A stretch of 64,000 bases of DNA. It comes from Gonatopus flavifemur. Taxonomy: Eukaryota > Arthropoda > Insecta > Hymenoptera > Dryinidae. The position numbers were made by a program, and so were the translations under genes. Location: positions 21,488,001 through 21,552,000 of the forward strand of contig JAFFJZ010000007.1 of NCBI GenBank assembly GCA_018340375.1, read 5' to 3'. Of the stretch, positions 32,667 through 41,506 are shown piece after piece. A model generated the notes under the pieces. That model ran no database searches and was not told where the DNA came from. It saw only the letters and a list, made by a program, of their open reading frames with translations. Positions within the stretch are counted from its first letter, which is position 1. Each line of letters begins with the position of its first letter.

Positions 32667-33173
32667 CCTTGAGTACTCGGAAAAAAGAGTAGTTGCACTA
32701 TTAGAAACTTCTGCATTAATTTTAATGTTTTTGCTGGAAGTCGTTTTCAAGTATGTGCATAAATTCAGTTTCATACACATTTCGAATTCAATGTAAGAGA
32801 GAGTTGGGTAAAGTGGGAAGTCGCGTAAGATGGAAAACGTCAACTATCTCTATATAGTCGTATGTTTAGAAGTGATCCATCTCATGTGACATGTAGTTTT
32901 TGACCTCAAATTATTTTTCAGGAGTCATAGACACATCAGTATATACTGCTTTATCGTTATCGCAAGAAAAGTGTGAAGGAGACTTTTGAAATTTTGTTTT
33001 GGAATCTTGTTTTGGGTATGTTTTCTAATATTCTTCACGTGATGATTAAAATAAGTTTTTTGTTATTCACTCTCCAAACTTCATCTTTCGAAATACAAAA
33101 GGATAATACAATAATTCATTAGGAATCCAAAGGTATGCGTGTATATATGTGTAAAGTGTTACTCGGGTAATAG
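32667..33173. other. No gene or clear element
   Basis: AT-rich DNA; a GTTGGGTAAAGTGGGAAGTC block near 32808 resembles words in the 39.4-40.5 kb element. Nothing further recognised. Confidence 0.35.
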
Positions 33174-33499
33174 CCCACACAGCACCGAAGATTTCATTAA
33201 GATTGCAGAAATCTAACATCTGGAACATTGAAATATTCCTATGACATTGCTGTATGTCACACTGGGGTTTCAAAGTTCCTTCATAAATATTGCAATGTCC
33301 GCTAATCTTACATTTCAACGCAATATTTCTGAATTATTTCTGCAATGTTTCTCTCGTAATATATCTGAGACATTCCAAATAGGTAACATTTCAATTGACA
33401 GATTTTCGACATATTTCTGTGAAAGTATACTGAAATGTGATGAAGGTGAAAGATTGAAATGTAATTGAGACATTACTGAAATCTGTGGTGCTGTATGGG
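33174..33499. mobile_element. Foldback with CCCACACAGCACC end (326 bp)
   Basis: Left CCCACACAGCACCGAAGATTTC, right GAAATCTGTGGTGCTGTATGGG; interior full of AACATTTC/GAAATGT words. A direct copy lacking its right end lies at 46140-46425. No TSD found. Confidence 0.7.
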
Positions 33500-33550
33500 T
33501 GGGAAATCGCTTGTCGGGTGAAATGAGTATCGTCATCGGAAAAGTAAGTG

Positions 33551-33814
33551 CACGGAGAAATATGTTGGCGAAAAATTACCCAAAGTTGAGTAAAACGGGG
33601 ACATGGTAGTATTCCTGAGAAGTTGAGAACCCGGTTGACTTCAGTTTACTCGACTACAGGTGGAAATAAATTCGAATGTTTTTATTATCTGAATGAATTC
33701 TCATCTGTAGTCGAGTAAAATGAAATCGACCGGATTTTAAACTCTGCAGGAATGCCTCCATGTCCCCGTTTTACCCAACTTTGGATAATCTTTCGTCAAT
33801 ACATTTTCTCCGCG
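33551..33814. mobile_element. CAC-group foldback element (264 bp)
   Basis: Ends CACGGAGAAATATG and CATTTTCTCCGCG, TG on both sides (33549-33550, 33815-33816). Arms share AAACGGGGACATGG and TTTACTCGACTACAG. It lies 11 bp from the hAT palindrome at 33826. Confidence 0.8.
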
Positions 33815-33825
33815 TGCGGATTAGT

Positions 33826-33968
33826 CAGGGACTGTAACGTTATTCACGTTCGTTACTCATTATATATAAAATCTTTATAATAAATATATAATCTGTGTAC
33901 GATATATACATTATTATCAATTTTTTATATAGAATGAGTAACGAAAGTGAATAACGTTACAGTCCCTG
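33826..33968. mobile_element. hAT-like palindrome, copy 2 (143 bp)
   Basis: CAGGGACTGTAACGTTATTC and its full inverse at the right; one internal difference (CACGTTCG). Unlike the other copies, no 8-bp duplication is visible, perhaps because one flank was replaced. Confidence 0.85.
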
Positions 33969-34049
33969 AGTAAACCATCAACTTTACTGAGAATTTGGAT
34001 GTATGCTCACGTGAAACTTGACAACTGATTGTGAGATCTACAATTTTTT

Positions 34050-34267
34050 CAGTGTTAAAAAATGTTAGAAATTCGACCTTCCGTAACCACTTCCTGGTGT
34101 GTATATGCGTCCATCAATTCTATGTTAGAATTTTATTCCGATTTGTGTTGATTTTATACAGATGTGTGTTATATTTTAGAAATTAACACTAATCGGAGTA
34201 TAATCATCACAAAATCTCGGTATGCGAATAAGTCCATCAATTCGGTGTTAGTTTGTTTTTAACAGTG
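34050..34267. mobile_element. Decayed foldback with CAGTGTTAAAAA ends
   Basis: CAGTGTTAAAAA and TTTTTAACAGTG bound a region where TCCATCAATTC and TGTTAG words recur and CCGATTTGTGTT / AACACTAATCGG are inverted. Probably a CAC-type relative. Confidence 0.5.
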
Positions 34268-34301
34268 AACACACAAAGTTTGAAATGCTTGAAATAATGA
34301 A

Positions 34302-34360
34302 TTCTCTAGGAACATTCGGAGAATATTTTACGTATATTGGTGTTACTTGAGTATATTTGT
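34302..34360. repeat. Fragment shared with 52783-52895
   Basis: CTAGGAACATTCGGAGAATA through TTGGTGTTACTTGAG matches the right part of the 52.8-kb foldback in the same orientation, with a few substitutions. Confidence 0.6.
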
Positions 34361-34907
34361 CAGTTATACGCTCAAAATAAATGAATATCGTTATTTGAAT
34401 CCCAATCTATATTTGTTTTCAACAAATTTGGTCGATTTCCCACTTTACTCGAACTTTTCGGTTTCCGAAGAATTGATAAGCCAGAGCATCTGCTTGGAAT
34501 TCGTGTGCGTTCGTGTATCACGAAACTAAGTTTAATTTCTGCTTCCGAAGATACACACATTCAAACTCCCATAAATTTCAACTTTCATCCTTTAGGAAAA
34601 TTTACGCCATTTTTACCAAAACTGATTAATTTTTTCGCCAAAAAATTTGAGGAAAAATGAAGCGTTCTGGTCAGAATGAAGTAAACTTCCCTAAGGGATA
34701 ACTTGTATGGAATCAAATACAAACTTATTCCCACTTCACCCGACTCTCCCGTTATGTAAACTATAGCATAATCTATAGTTGTTCCATGTTTTTTTACATT
34801 ACATGTAATGTAGAATGTGTATGAACCTGAACTCATGTACGTAATTGAAACAGACTTATAAATATTTCTGACAGTGTGAAATAATAACTCATCAAAATGG
34901 GTCCTTA
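34361..34907. other. No gene or clear element
   Basis: Short frames only, none with a recognisable domain; no long palindrome. Confidence 0.35.
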
Positions 34908-35262
34908 CTCGTACATCACAACCACCGATCCTCCACCTAGAACTTCGGGGGAATGGAGGTGGAGAATTGGTGGAGAAATGGGAGCCGTGGAAATAAGGGA
35001 GAAATCAGGGAGAGTCTTCGTTGAGGCAACGGAGAGGTGGCGGAGAAATGTCCGCCTCTTGTATTTTCAATAAAATTCATAATAGTGTATTTACATAACC
35101 AAATCTGAATGTATTAATCTAACAACATGAATTTTATTGAAAATATAGGAGGCGGACATCTCTCCGTCGCCTCTCCGTTGCCTCAACGGAGACTCTCCCT
35201 TATTCATCCTTTATTTCCACGGCTTCCATTCCTCCACCAATTCTCACAGTTGTGCTGTATGG
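34908..35262. mobile_element. Foldback of GGAG words (about 355 bp)
   Basis: Arms share GAGAATTGGTGGAG, GAGGCAACGGAGAGG, GGCGGA and TTCAATAAAATTCAT with their inverses; the right end GTGCTGTATGGG is the CAGCAC-type terminus seen elsewhere. Left end approximate. Confidence 0.7.
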
Positions 35263-35572
35263 GTATGCGCTCAATAGTTATCTCAAAAAATGGTATACCT
35301 GGATTTATTTGATTCAACGAAAATTTGTTTGAATCAACTGAAATTCATTTAACTCAACTACAATGTCTATTTATATATGAACCTACTAGAGTTTTAGTTG
35401 GATCAAATAAACAATTTATTTCATCCGAATAAATTTTTATTCATTTCAAATAAAATTTACTTGAATCAAATAAAATTTTATGGGATACAATTAAATCTCT
35501 AGTAGGTGCATATTCAAGTAAACCATTCCTCTGGGTGTAGTTCGTTGTTTAAACACTTTGTTACTATAAGTA

Positions 35573-35855
35573 CCCATACAGCAAAGGAGACCCTTCAAAG
35601 AGCTCCCGTTATGACAGTCAACATGAATTTCTATGTATAGTTTGAATTCAAAATGAATTCTTCATGAACAACTTAATTTTCATAGATAATTCATATTGCG
35701 ATTTCATGAAGAATTTTTCCGGCATTCGACATGTATTAGTTTCGCATTCATTAAATTTATATTGAGTTCATTTTCACTGTCATCACGGCGACTGTCCCAG
35801 AAATCTTTCAGAAGTCTTCAAGAATTCAAACAGATGATTTCTGCTGTCTGGATTG
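35573..35855. mobile_element. Probable CAGCA-ended element
   Basis: CCCATACAGCA at the left and TGCTGTCTGGA at the right resemble each other inverted, with GAATTCAAAATGAATTC-type words inside, as in 40961-41236. Arms are poorly matched. Confidence 0.4.
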
Positions 35856-36216
35856 TTAATACTCATCAGTTCGTTGAAATAACTATCCAATTTGTAAGCG
35901 GATATGGACCCATCTTCACTGAGAAAAATCACATAGTTGCTGTAACTAAATGCTAAATAATTTATTCATATATCAGACAGCTAGACTTCTATTCGAAACA
36001 ACGCATTTTGTTTAGTTAATTGAATTTAGTTGGTTTGAGTAAAACTTTCACTTCTCACAAATAAATATTTTGACGTTGTGCTAACCAAATATTCCAATTG
36101 AATCAAAATGTTATTTCAACTAAATGATTTAATCGATAAAATATGATTGTACTGAACTATTGTTGTTTATTGAAAATAAAATATATACCAGGAATCACGA
36201 AACAACCTTGCTAGAA

Positions 36217-36534
36217 CCCAAGCAGCAACAGAACTTCAAAGTATATACGAAATAGAAACGTTCGTAGAATGTACGAATGGGATACGAAGAATGTATGATG
36301 AACGTTCATAGAATATTCGCATGAGACCGTTTTAAATATACTTAGAACGTACATAGTACATTCGAAATGTACGATATTCATTCAATTGACGTTCAATTAA
36401 CGTACCATCGTATATTCGATCACATACGTTCGATGAATATGCATAGCACTTATGAAACAGTCTCATTCGAATGTGCATAGTACATATTTCGAATATTCGA
36501 AGAACATTTATAGTATATTCTGGTGCTACTTGGG
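36217..36534. mobile_element. CCC-group CCCAAGCAGC element, twin A (318 bp)
   Basis: Ends CCCAAGCAGCAACAGAA and TGGTGCTACTTGGG, AA on both sides (36215-36216, 36535-36536). Imperfect palindrome of TTCGAATGTACG-type words. The element at 39043-39360 is its twin of identical length in opposite orientation. Confidence 0.85.
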
Positions 36535-36556
36535 AAATGACTCCAATGATTTTCTA

Positions 36557-36640
36557 GGGTATTACAAGGCCTTGCTAGGCCTTGAAAGTCCCTCGCAAGG
36601 GCATCGTGAGGTCTTGCAAGGCCTGGAGAATAACTAGAAT
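36557..36640. repeat. AAGGCCTTG tandem/inverted cluster
   Basis: Repeated AAGGCCTTGCTAGGCCTTGAA and its inverse in about 85 bp; a diverged copy is at 45830-45935. Probably a small foldback. Confidence 0.5.
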
Positions 36641-36921
36641 GATTTTTGCTGAGGATATTTAGTCAGGAGAGATTCTGAAAAATTCTTTGCATTTCCACTT
36701 TCTCCATATTTTAGCACAATTTCACTGCATAAAAAAAAGATTTTGTACGAATATTCTTTAGACAAAACGTTCACAAAACCGATGAACCAATGGAATTAAA
36801 AACTTTCGCTATGGAGTAATCTATTCTTCCAAAAATAAAATCCAAAATTCCGTATCGCCGTTGCACGCGATTGCAGGCGTGTCGTTGAAAAATGGACATG
36901 GGTGGAAATGCCGGTGAAACA

Positions 36922-37050
36922 ATTGAAAATGATGAAATGGTAGTCAGCGCATGCGTAATCAGATTCTATTTGTGACAACTAACAATTCAAGTTCCTCAGC
37001 AAATAGAATCTGATTACGCATGCGCTGACTACCATTTCATCATTTTCAAT
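36922..37050. repeat. Perfect 51-bp inverted repeat with 27-bp loop
   Basis: The arms 36922-36972 and 37000-37050 are exact inverses over 51 bases by eye; the loop is 36973-36999. Arms include GCGCATGCGTAATCAG. No mismatch is seen, unlike most foldbacks here, so it is recent or maintained by conversion. Confidence 0.85.
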
Positions 37051-37430
37051 CAGGGCTTCGCACGAGACTCGCGTCAAAGAAAGATAAAATAGTTACCAAT
37101 CATTATTCCAATCTTTTGAAATATCAAGATAATCAAGATAATTTGAGAGTGAAAATAGAATCCACGGAATAGGGTGGAACCTTGATCATTCAAACAAAAT
37201 TAGCAGAGATATATGTCAAAATATGCAACGAGATCTGCACCGAGACTAGTTCCGAGACTGAGAAAATATCTTCGTTGTCCTCTGCGATGGAATCGGAATT
37301 CCATGTGATTTTGTTACACCTTAGGTAGAAGCTTGATTCCGTTCAAAATTTGTATGTCTTAAATTTTCAGAACAGTAAATATAGATCATTTTTCAATTTA
37401 AGATGAGAGTCTCGTGCGAAACCCTACTTA
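37051..37430. mobile_element. Element with CAGGGCTTCGCACGAG ends
   Basis: CAGGGCTTCGCACGAGACTC at the left and GAGTCTCGTGCGAAACCCTA at the right are inverted. The interior is not clearly palindromic. It starts directly at the end of the perfect palindrome. No TSD. Confidence 0.6.
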
Positions 37431-37961
37431 TGCTACTATTGACTGAACTTCTTTATTTAAAATGAATATAGACGTCAAATCATTGTTTTTGCTAACGCGA
37501 ACAAATTTTTATGTATATCAAATCAAGATTTATTCAAATCAACTAAAAGATTGTTAACTAAAGTATTTTTGCTCACGCAACTAAGCGATTTCTCTCAGTG
37601 TTGGTTGGCTGTTTCAACTACTCTTCTTGTCCGCGTACTGACCCAAGCCAAGTTTGTTTAATCCCACATCGCAAGACATGAATTGTTATGTGGGATGCCA
37701 TCTCAACCCCAATAAAAATAAATCTTTGCATTTCTCCGTATTTTTCTAATTGTCCGAAATCTGACTGAAATGAAGAGAAACGAAGAGATTTCTGTCAGAT
37801 TTCGAACATGTTCAGAGAACTTGAGAGAAATGCAGAGATCATTTTTATAGGGGGAGTTGCCCCAACTTGCTCCAAGTATTTCGGATTCGCTCTTTCCAGT
37901 TACGCATCATCAGTTATCCACACGGGTGCCAAGAGAGATTCGAAAAATTGGAAGCGTGAAC

Positions 37962-38100
37962 TAGGGATAGGCGATATTTTGACAGTATCGATATTTTTAT
38001 AGAATTTATATACAATTTGGATATATTTTATAGAATTCAATATAAACTCGCGAAATTTTCTATAAAAATATCGATACTGTCCAAATATCGCCTATCCCTA
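37962..38100. mobile_element. hAT-like TAGGGATAGGCGATA foldback (139 bp)
   Basis: Ends TAGGGATAGGCGATATTTTG and its inverse; arms also share ACAGTATCGATATTTTTATA. The octamer GCGTGAAC is duplicated exactly (37954-37961, 38101-38108), the hAT signature. Confidence 0.9.
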
Positions 38101-38125
38101 GCGTGAACCGGTGAACTCTATATCC

Positions 38126-38240
38126 ACCCGAGTAGAAAAAATTAAATATAATTTGTATATAATTCAATATGGCTTATACATAATTTATATATATTCATAT
38201 GAAAATTATATATAATTCTGAAAATTTTTCCACACGGGCA
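38126..38240. mobile_element. AT-rich foldback with CACCCGAGT end
   Basis: CACCCGAGTAGAAAAAATT and AAATTTTTCCACACGGG bound TATAATT-type arms. A relative starts at about 63616 (CACCCGAGTGGAC). Confidence 0.5.
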
Positions 38241-38272
38241 TACTGGAATGAGCGCAGCAATACAATCGCGTG

Positions 38273-38273
<1 letters not shown>

Positions 38274-38318
<45 letters not shown>
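38274..38318. repeat. (AG)n microsatellite
   Basis: About 44 bp of uninterrupted GA dinucleotides. Confidence 0.95.
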
Positions 38319-38321
<3 letters not shown>

Positions 38322-38822
38322 GGAAGAAGACCACGCTATCTATTGAACGAACTCAGATTTACACTCGTTCGAGTTTCTCTCTCGTGATTTTAGTTGAATA
38401 GATGGGGATACGATCACACCCGTTCCTACCTCTCTCTTTGTACACGCGATGTGCGCTCATTCCAGTATGTATATATAAGATTCACTGACGTGAACCGACC
38501 TCCAAAGGGTTTCAATTCTCGTTTAGTATATGGTTTTTATACTGTGTTACAAGCGTTGATTTTCACAAAAATGGGTCGAATTCGAGAGTATCCTACTTAT
38601 ATTGAGAAAAATTTAGAGTAAAATTTACTATGGTATTTTGTAACCGATGAGTAGATGCACTTACGCACTGAAAAGGAATGTTTCATTTTGTGGCAACAAG
38701 ATTGTTGTTTGAACAAAGAGTTTTTGTTGAAATGTGATAAACACAATCTTTTTATTAACGCACCAAGTTTAGTTATCGTAACAACATATTCTGATGATAG
38801 TAGCAAAACTACCATGATGACT

Positions 38823-39420
38823 CCCGACAGCACACAAGAATCTCAAATGAATTTCGAAAGAAGAACTCTTGAAGTGTTGGAGTATAAAGTGTTCTCAAAG
38901 AGTTTGAAAACAATTCGATTCGTCAAACATTTGCGAGTTCTGTTAAAATTCTCAAAGAAGTCTCATAGAATTTTAACGGAACTCGCAAATGTCTGACGAA
39001 TCGAATGCTTTTGAAACTCTTTTGAAACACTTCGTATTACAACCCAAGTAGCATCGGAATATACTATGAATGTTCTGTGAATATTCGAAGTATATTCTAT
39101 GCACATTCCAATGAGACCGTTTTATAGATACTATGCACATTCATCGAACGTATGTAATCGAATATACGATGGTACGTCAATCGAACGTCGATTGAATGAA
39201 TATCGTACATTCCGAATGTACTATGTACGTACTAAGTATATTTAAAACAGTCTCATTCGAATATTCTATGAACGTTCACTACATGTTCTTCGTATCTCAT
39301 TCGTACATTCTATGAACGTTTCTATTTCGTATATACTTTGAACTTCTGTTGCTGCTTGGGAAGAGAGTTCTTCAAGAGTTTTTTTTCCAGGATTCATTTG
39401 AGATTCTTGTGTGCTGTCTG
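38823..39420. mobile_element. Foldback with CCCGACAGCACACAAG end, interrupted
   Basis: CAGCACACAAGAATCTCAAATGAAT at the left is inverted at the right (about 39392-39416); inner arms share AACTCTTGAAG and a second hairpin at 38905-39005. The twin element 39043-39360 is inserted in it. Confidence 0.7.
39043..39360. mobile_element. CCC-group CCCAAGCAGC element, twin B (318 bp)
   Basis: Ends CCCAAGTAGCATCGG and TTGCTGCTTGGG, AA on both sides (39041-39042, 39361-39362). Reverse-complement copy of 36217-36534 with the same length and few changes. Confidence 0.85.
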
Positions 39421-39426
39421 AGTATA

Positions 39427-40506
39427 AGGTAAAACAGGGAGAGATAACACACATTTCAAATTTTCCTCATAAAAAAGAAAAATTAGGTTTTAAAGGATGT
39501 TTGAAAGCTTTGGTATATAGATTGATCCTTTCTTTTCATAACTACATGGATGATGTATGATTTTTTCAATTTCATTTGAGTTCCCATAATTTATAAAAAT
39601 ATTCTATTTTGAGGGAGAGATGACACACCTGTGGGAGAGATGACACAGATACTGGGGGTAAGATGAGCATATGGAATGTGAGAAACAGACTTGCATAAAT
39701 GAAGCAGCTTTTTCATTTTTCATTTTATTCCTACATACTTTCCGGAGTAAAAATTTTCATTTCGGGTTCGCTAAACAGGACTGGTGCGGGCGTGTTGCAT
39801 TTTTCTGCGGTACTGTTGCGGATGTGATGTGCCCGCACTGAATCTGCAACAGTACCGCACAAAAATGCAACACGTCTGCACCAGTCCCGTTTGGCGAACC
39901 GAAATTAACATTTTTACTCGGGTTTGCGAAGTACATTCCGAAACACTCAAATGTAAAGCGTTTCAAAAAAAGATGTTTTTTGAATATTTTTATTCATGAG
40001 AACTGTATATCATTGTTATAAATATGAAAATCAATATGTGTTGATGTGCTTGAATGCAAATTTATGAAAAAAGAGAAAGAGAACACGTACCATCTTTCCC
40101 TTTCTTCCATGTGTCATCATTCCCAAACGACAGGACAGATGACACACCTTCTTATTTGCTCCATGAAGATGAAATAGGACGCTCCTACACATACATAATC
40201 TTTTCTCATATGATTACTTGTCTACATTGCGAATTTGGAAGAATTTGCACACTCAAAGTTTTCCTTAATGAGCAGTATTTGAAGTTTATGAAAATATTTG
40301 CACACGTACCTAGTTATGTTGACAGAAAAAACAAATAGTATTTCGTGCTGCAACAACGTTGTGATAAGATACAATACGCAATAAACCGTCATCTGATCCC
40401 AGCTACTGATCACGTGATGCGTAACAGTTTAGTGCACATTTTTATTGCAATTCAGCAACATGTGTCATCTCTCCCTCTGTGTCATCTCACCCTGGTTCAC
40501 TTTACC
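39427..40506. mobile_element. Element with AGAGATGACACA words at both ends
   Basis: GTAAAACAGGGAGAGATAAC (39429) and GTGTCATCTCTCCCTC (40461) to CACTTTACC are inverted. Several GAGATGACACA units lie near both ends. The interior includes 39742-39922 and no coding frame I recognise. Confidence 0.55.
39742..39922. mobile_element. CCC-group GC-rich palindrome (181 bp)
   Basis: Ends CCGGAGTAAAAAT and ATTTTTACTCGGG, TT on both sides (39740-39741, 39923-39924). Arms share GACTGGTGCGGGCGTGTTGC and GCGGTACTGTTGC with few differences; noticeably GC-richer than its host. Confidence 0.8.
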
Positions 40507-40600
40507 CAGACAACACCGTGTTCCCTGGACGTTTTTAAAACGTTCCAAGAATGTTTTCAACACGTCCGGATGTTCTTGGAACGTTTTAAGAACCTCCGAG

Positions 40601-40767
40601 CAGTGATGCCAGAAACCCAGTTTTGCCCCCTCCATCAAGCCCCATCTGTATAGAAATTTCACGCACACAATGGAGCCGCCAACAAGAGAAATTTGATCGT
40701 GTGGAGGTGAAATGTCTTGATGGAGGGGGCGAAAGCTGGCGAAAAATTGGAATTTCTGGCATCACTG
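40601..40767. mobile_element. hAT-like CAGTGATGCCAG foldback (167 bp)
   Basis: Ends CAGTGATGCCAGAAA and its inverse; arms share CCCCCTCCATCAAG. The octamer CCTCCGAG is duplicated exactly (40593-40600, 40768-40775). Related to 7313-7895 and 8170-8255. Confidence 0.9.
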
Positions 40768-40960
40768 CCTCCGAGTGCTGTTAGGATAATCGATGACAAT
40801 TTCTGAACATTTTTTCCAATGCAATGAAATTTACTATGACGTGGCAATAGGAGGCTGATCCAGCGATGCCGATTCTGCAACACAGAGAATTTAGTTTTTA
40901 TAGATTTGTGGAAAATGTCGATAAAAATTTGATATATTTTGTATACGAAAGAATTCCCAA

Positions 40961-41236
40961 CCAGCACAAATGATCAATTTGAATTTATAAAGACTTCCTA
41001 AAGATCTCTTGAATAGTTCCCATTATGCTAATCAATATGTATTCATTATGAATATTTTGAATTCAAAATGGAAACGTCTTGAATGCCCGGACAATTCGTT
41101 ATGAAATCTCGATATGAGTCTTTTCTGAACATTAAGTTGTTCATTGATAGTTCATATTGAATTCAAGATATTTATAACGAATACATATTGATTAGCATAA
41201 CGGGAACTGTTTGCGGGAACTCGTGTGCTGTATGGG
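40961..41236. mobile_element. Foldback with GTGCTGTATGGG right end
   Basis: CCAGCACAAATGATC at the left, GTGCTGTATGGG at the right; arms share CATTATGCTAATCAATATGTATTC with its inverse. No clear TSD. Confidence 0.6.
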
Positions 41237-41506
41237 TCGATTCTTCTGACAATCAGCATCACTAGTCTGATCGAATTAATTGTAATTGATACATTACTTA
41301 TCAAGGGAGGAAAGGTAACGGAATGGTTACTCTCACGATAAAATGTTAAAATCATGTATGTTCTCTCTCTCATTGGTATTATATGATACTTGGCTTGGCA
41401 TGAATCGAGAGATAAAAGTTACTCACTTTCCCTCCCTAGGGATAGTGAGGAATAGTATATCGTTCATCCCACAACTGCAAGGAAAGTGGAAATCATCTGT
41501 TTAATT

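Larger units (their letters stand above)
35917..37600. mobile_element. CAC-group element, 1.68 kb, with nested insertions
   Basis: Left CACTGAGAAAAATCACATAG, right GCGATTTCTCTCAGTG, TT on both sides (35915-35916, 37601-37602). Near both ends lie AACTAAA and TAGTT words. Insertions at 36217-36534, 36922-37050 and 37051-37430 account for about half its length. Confidence 0.7.
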
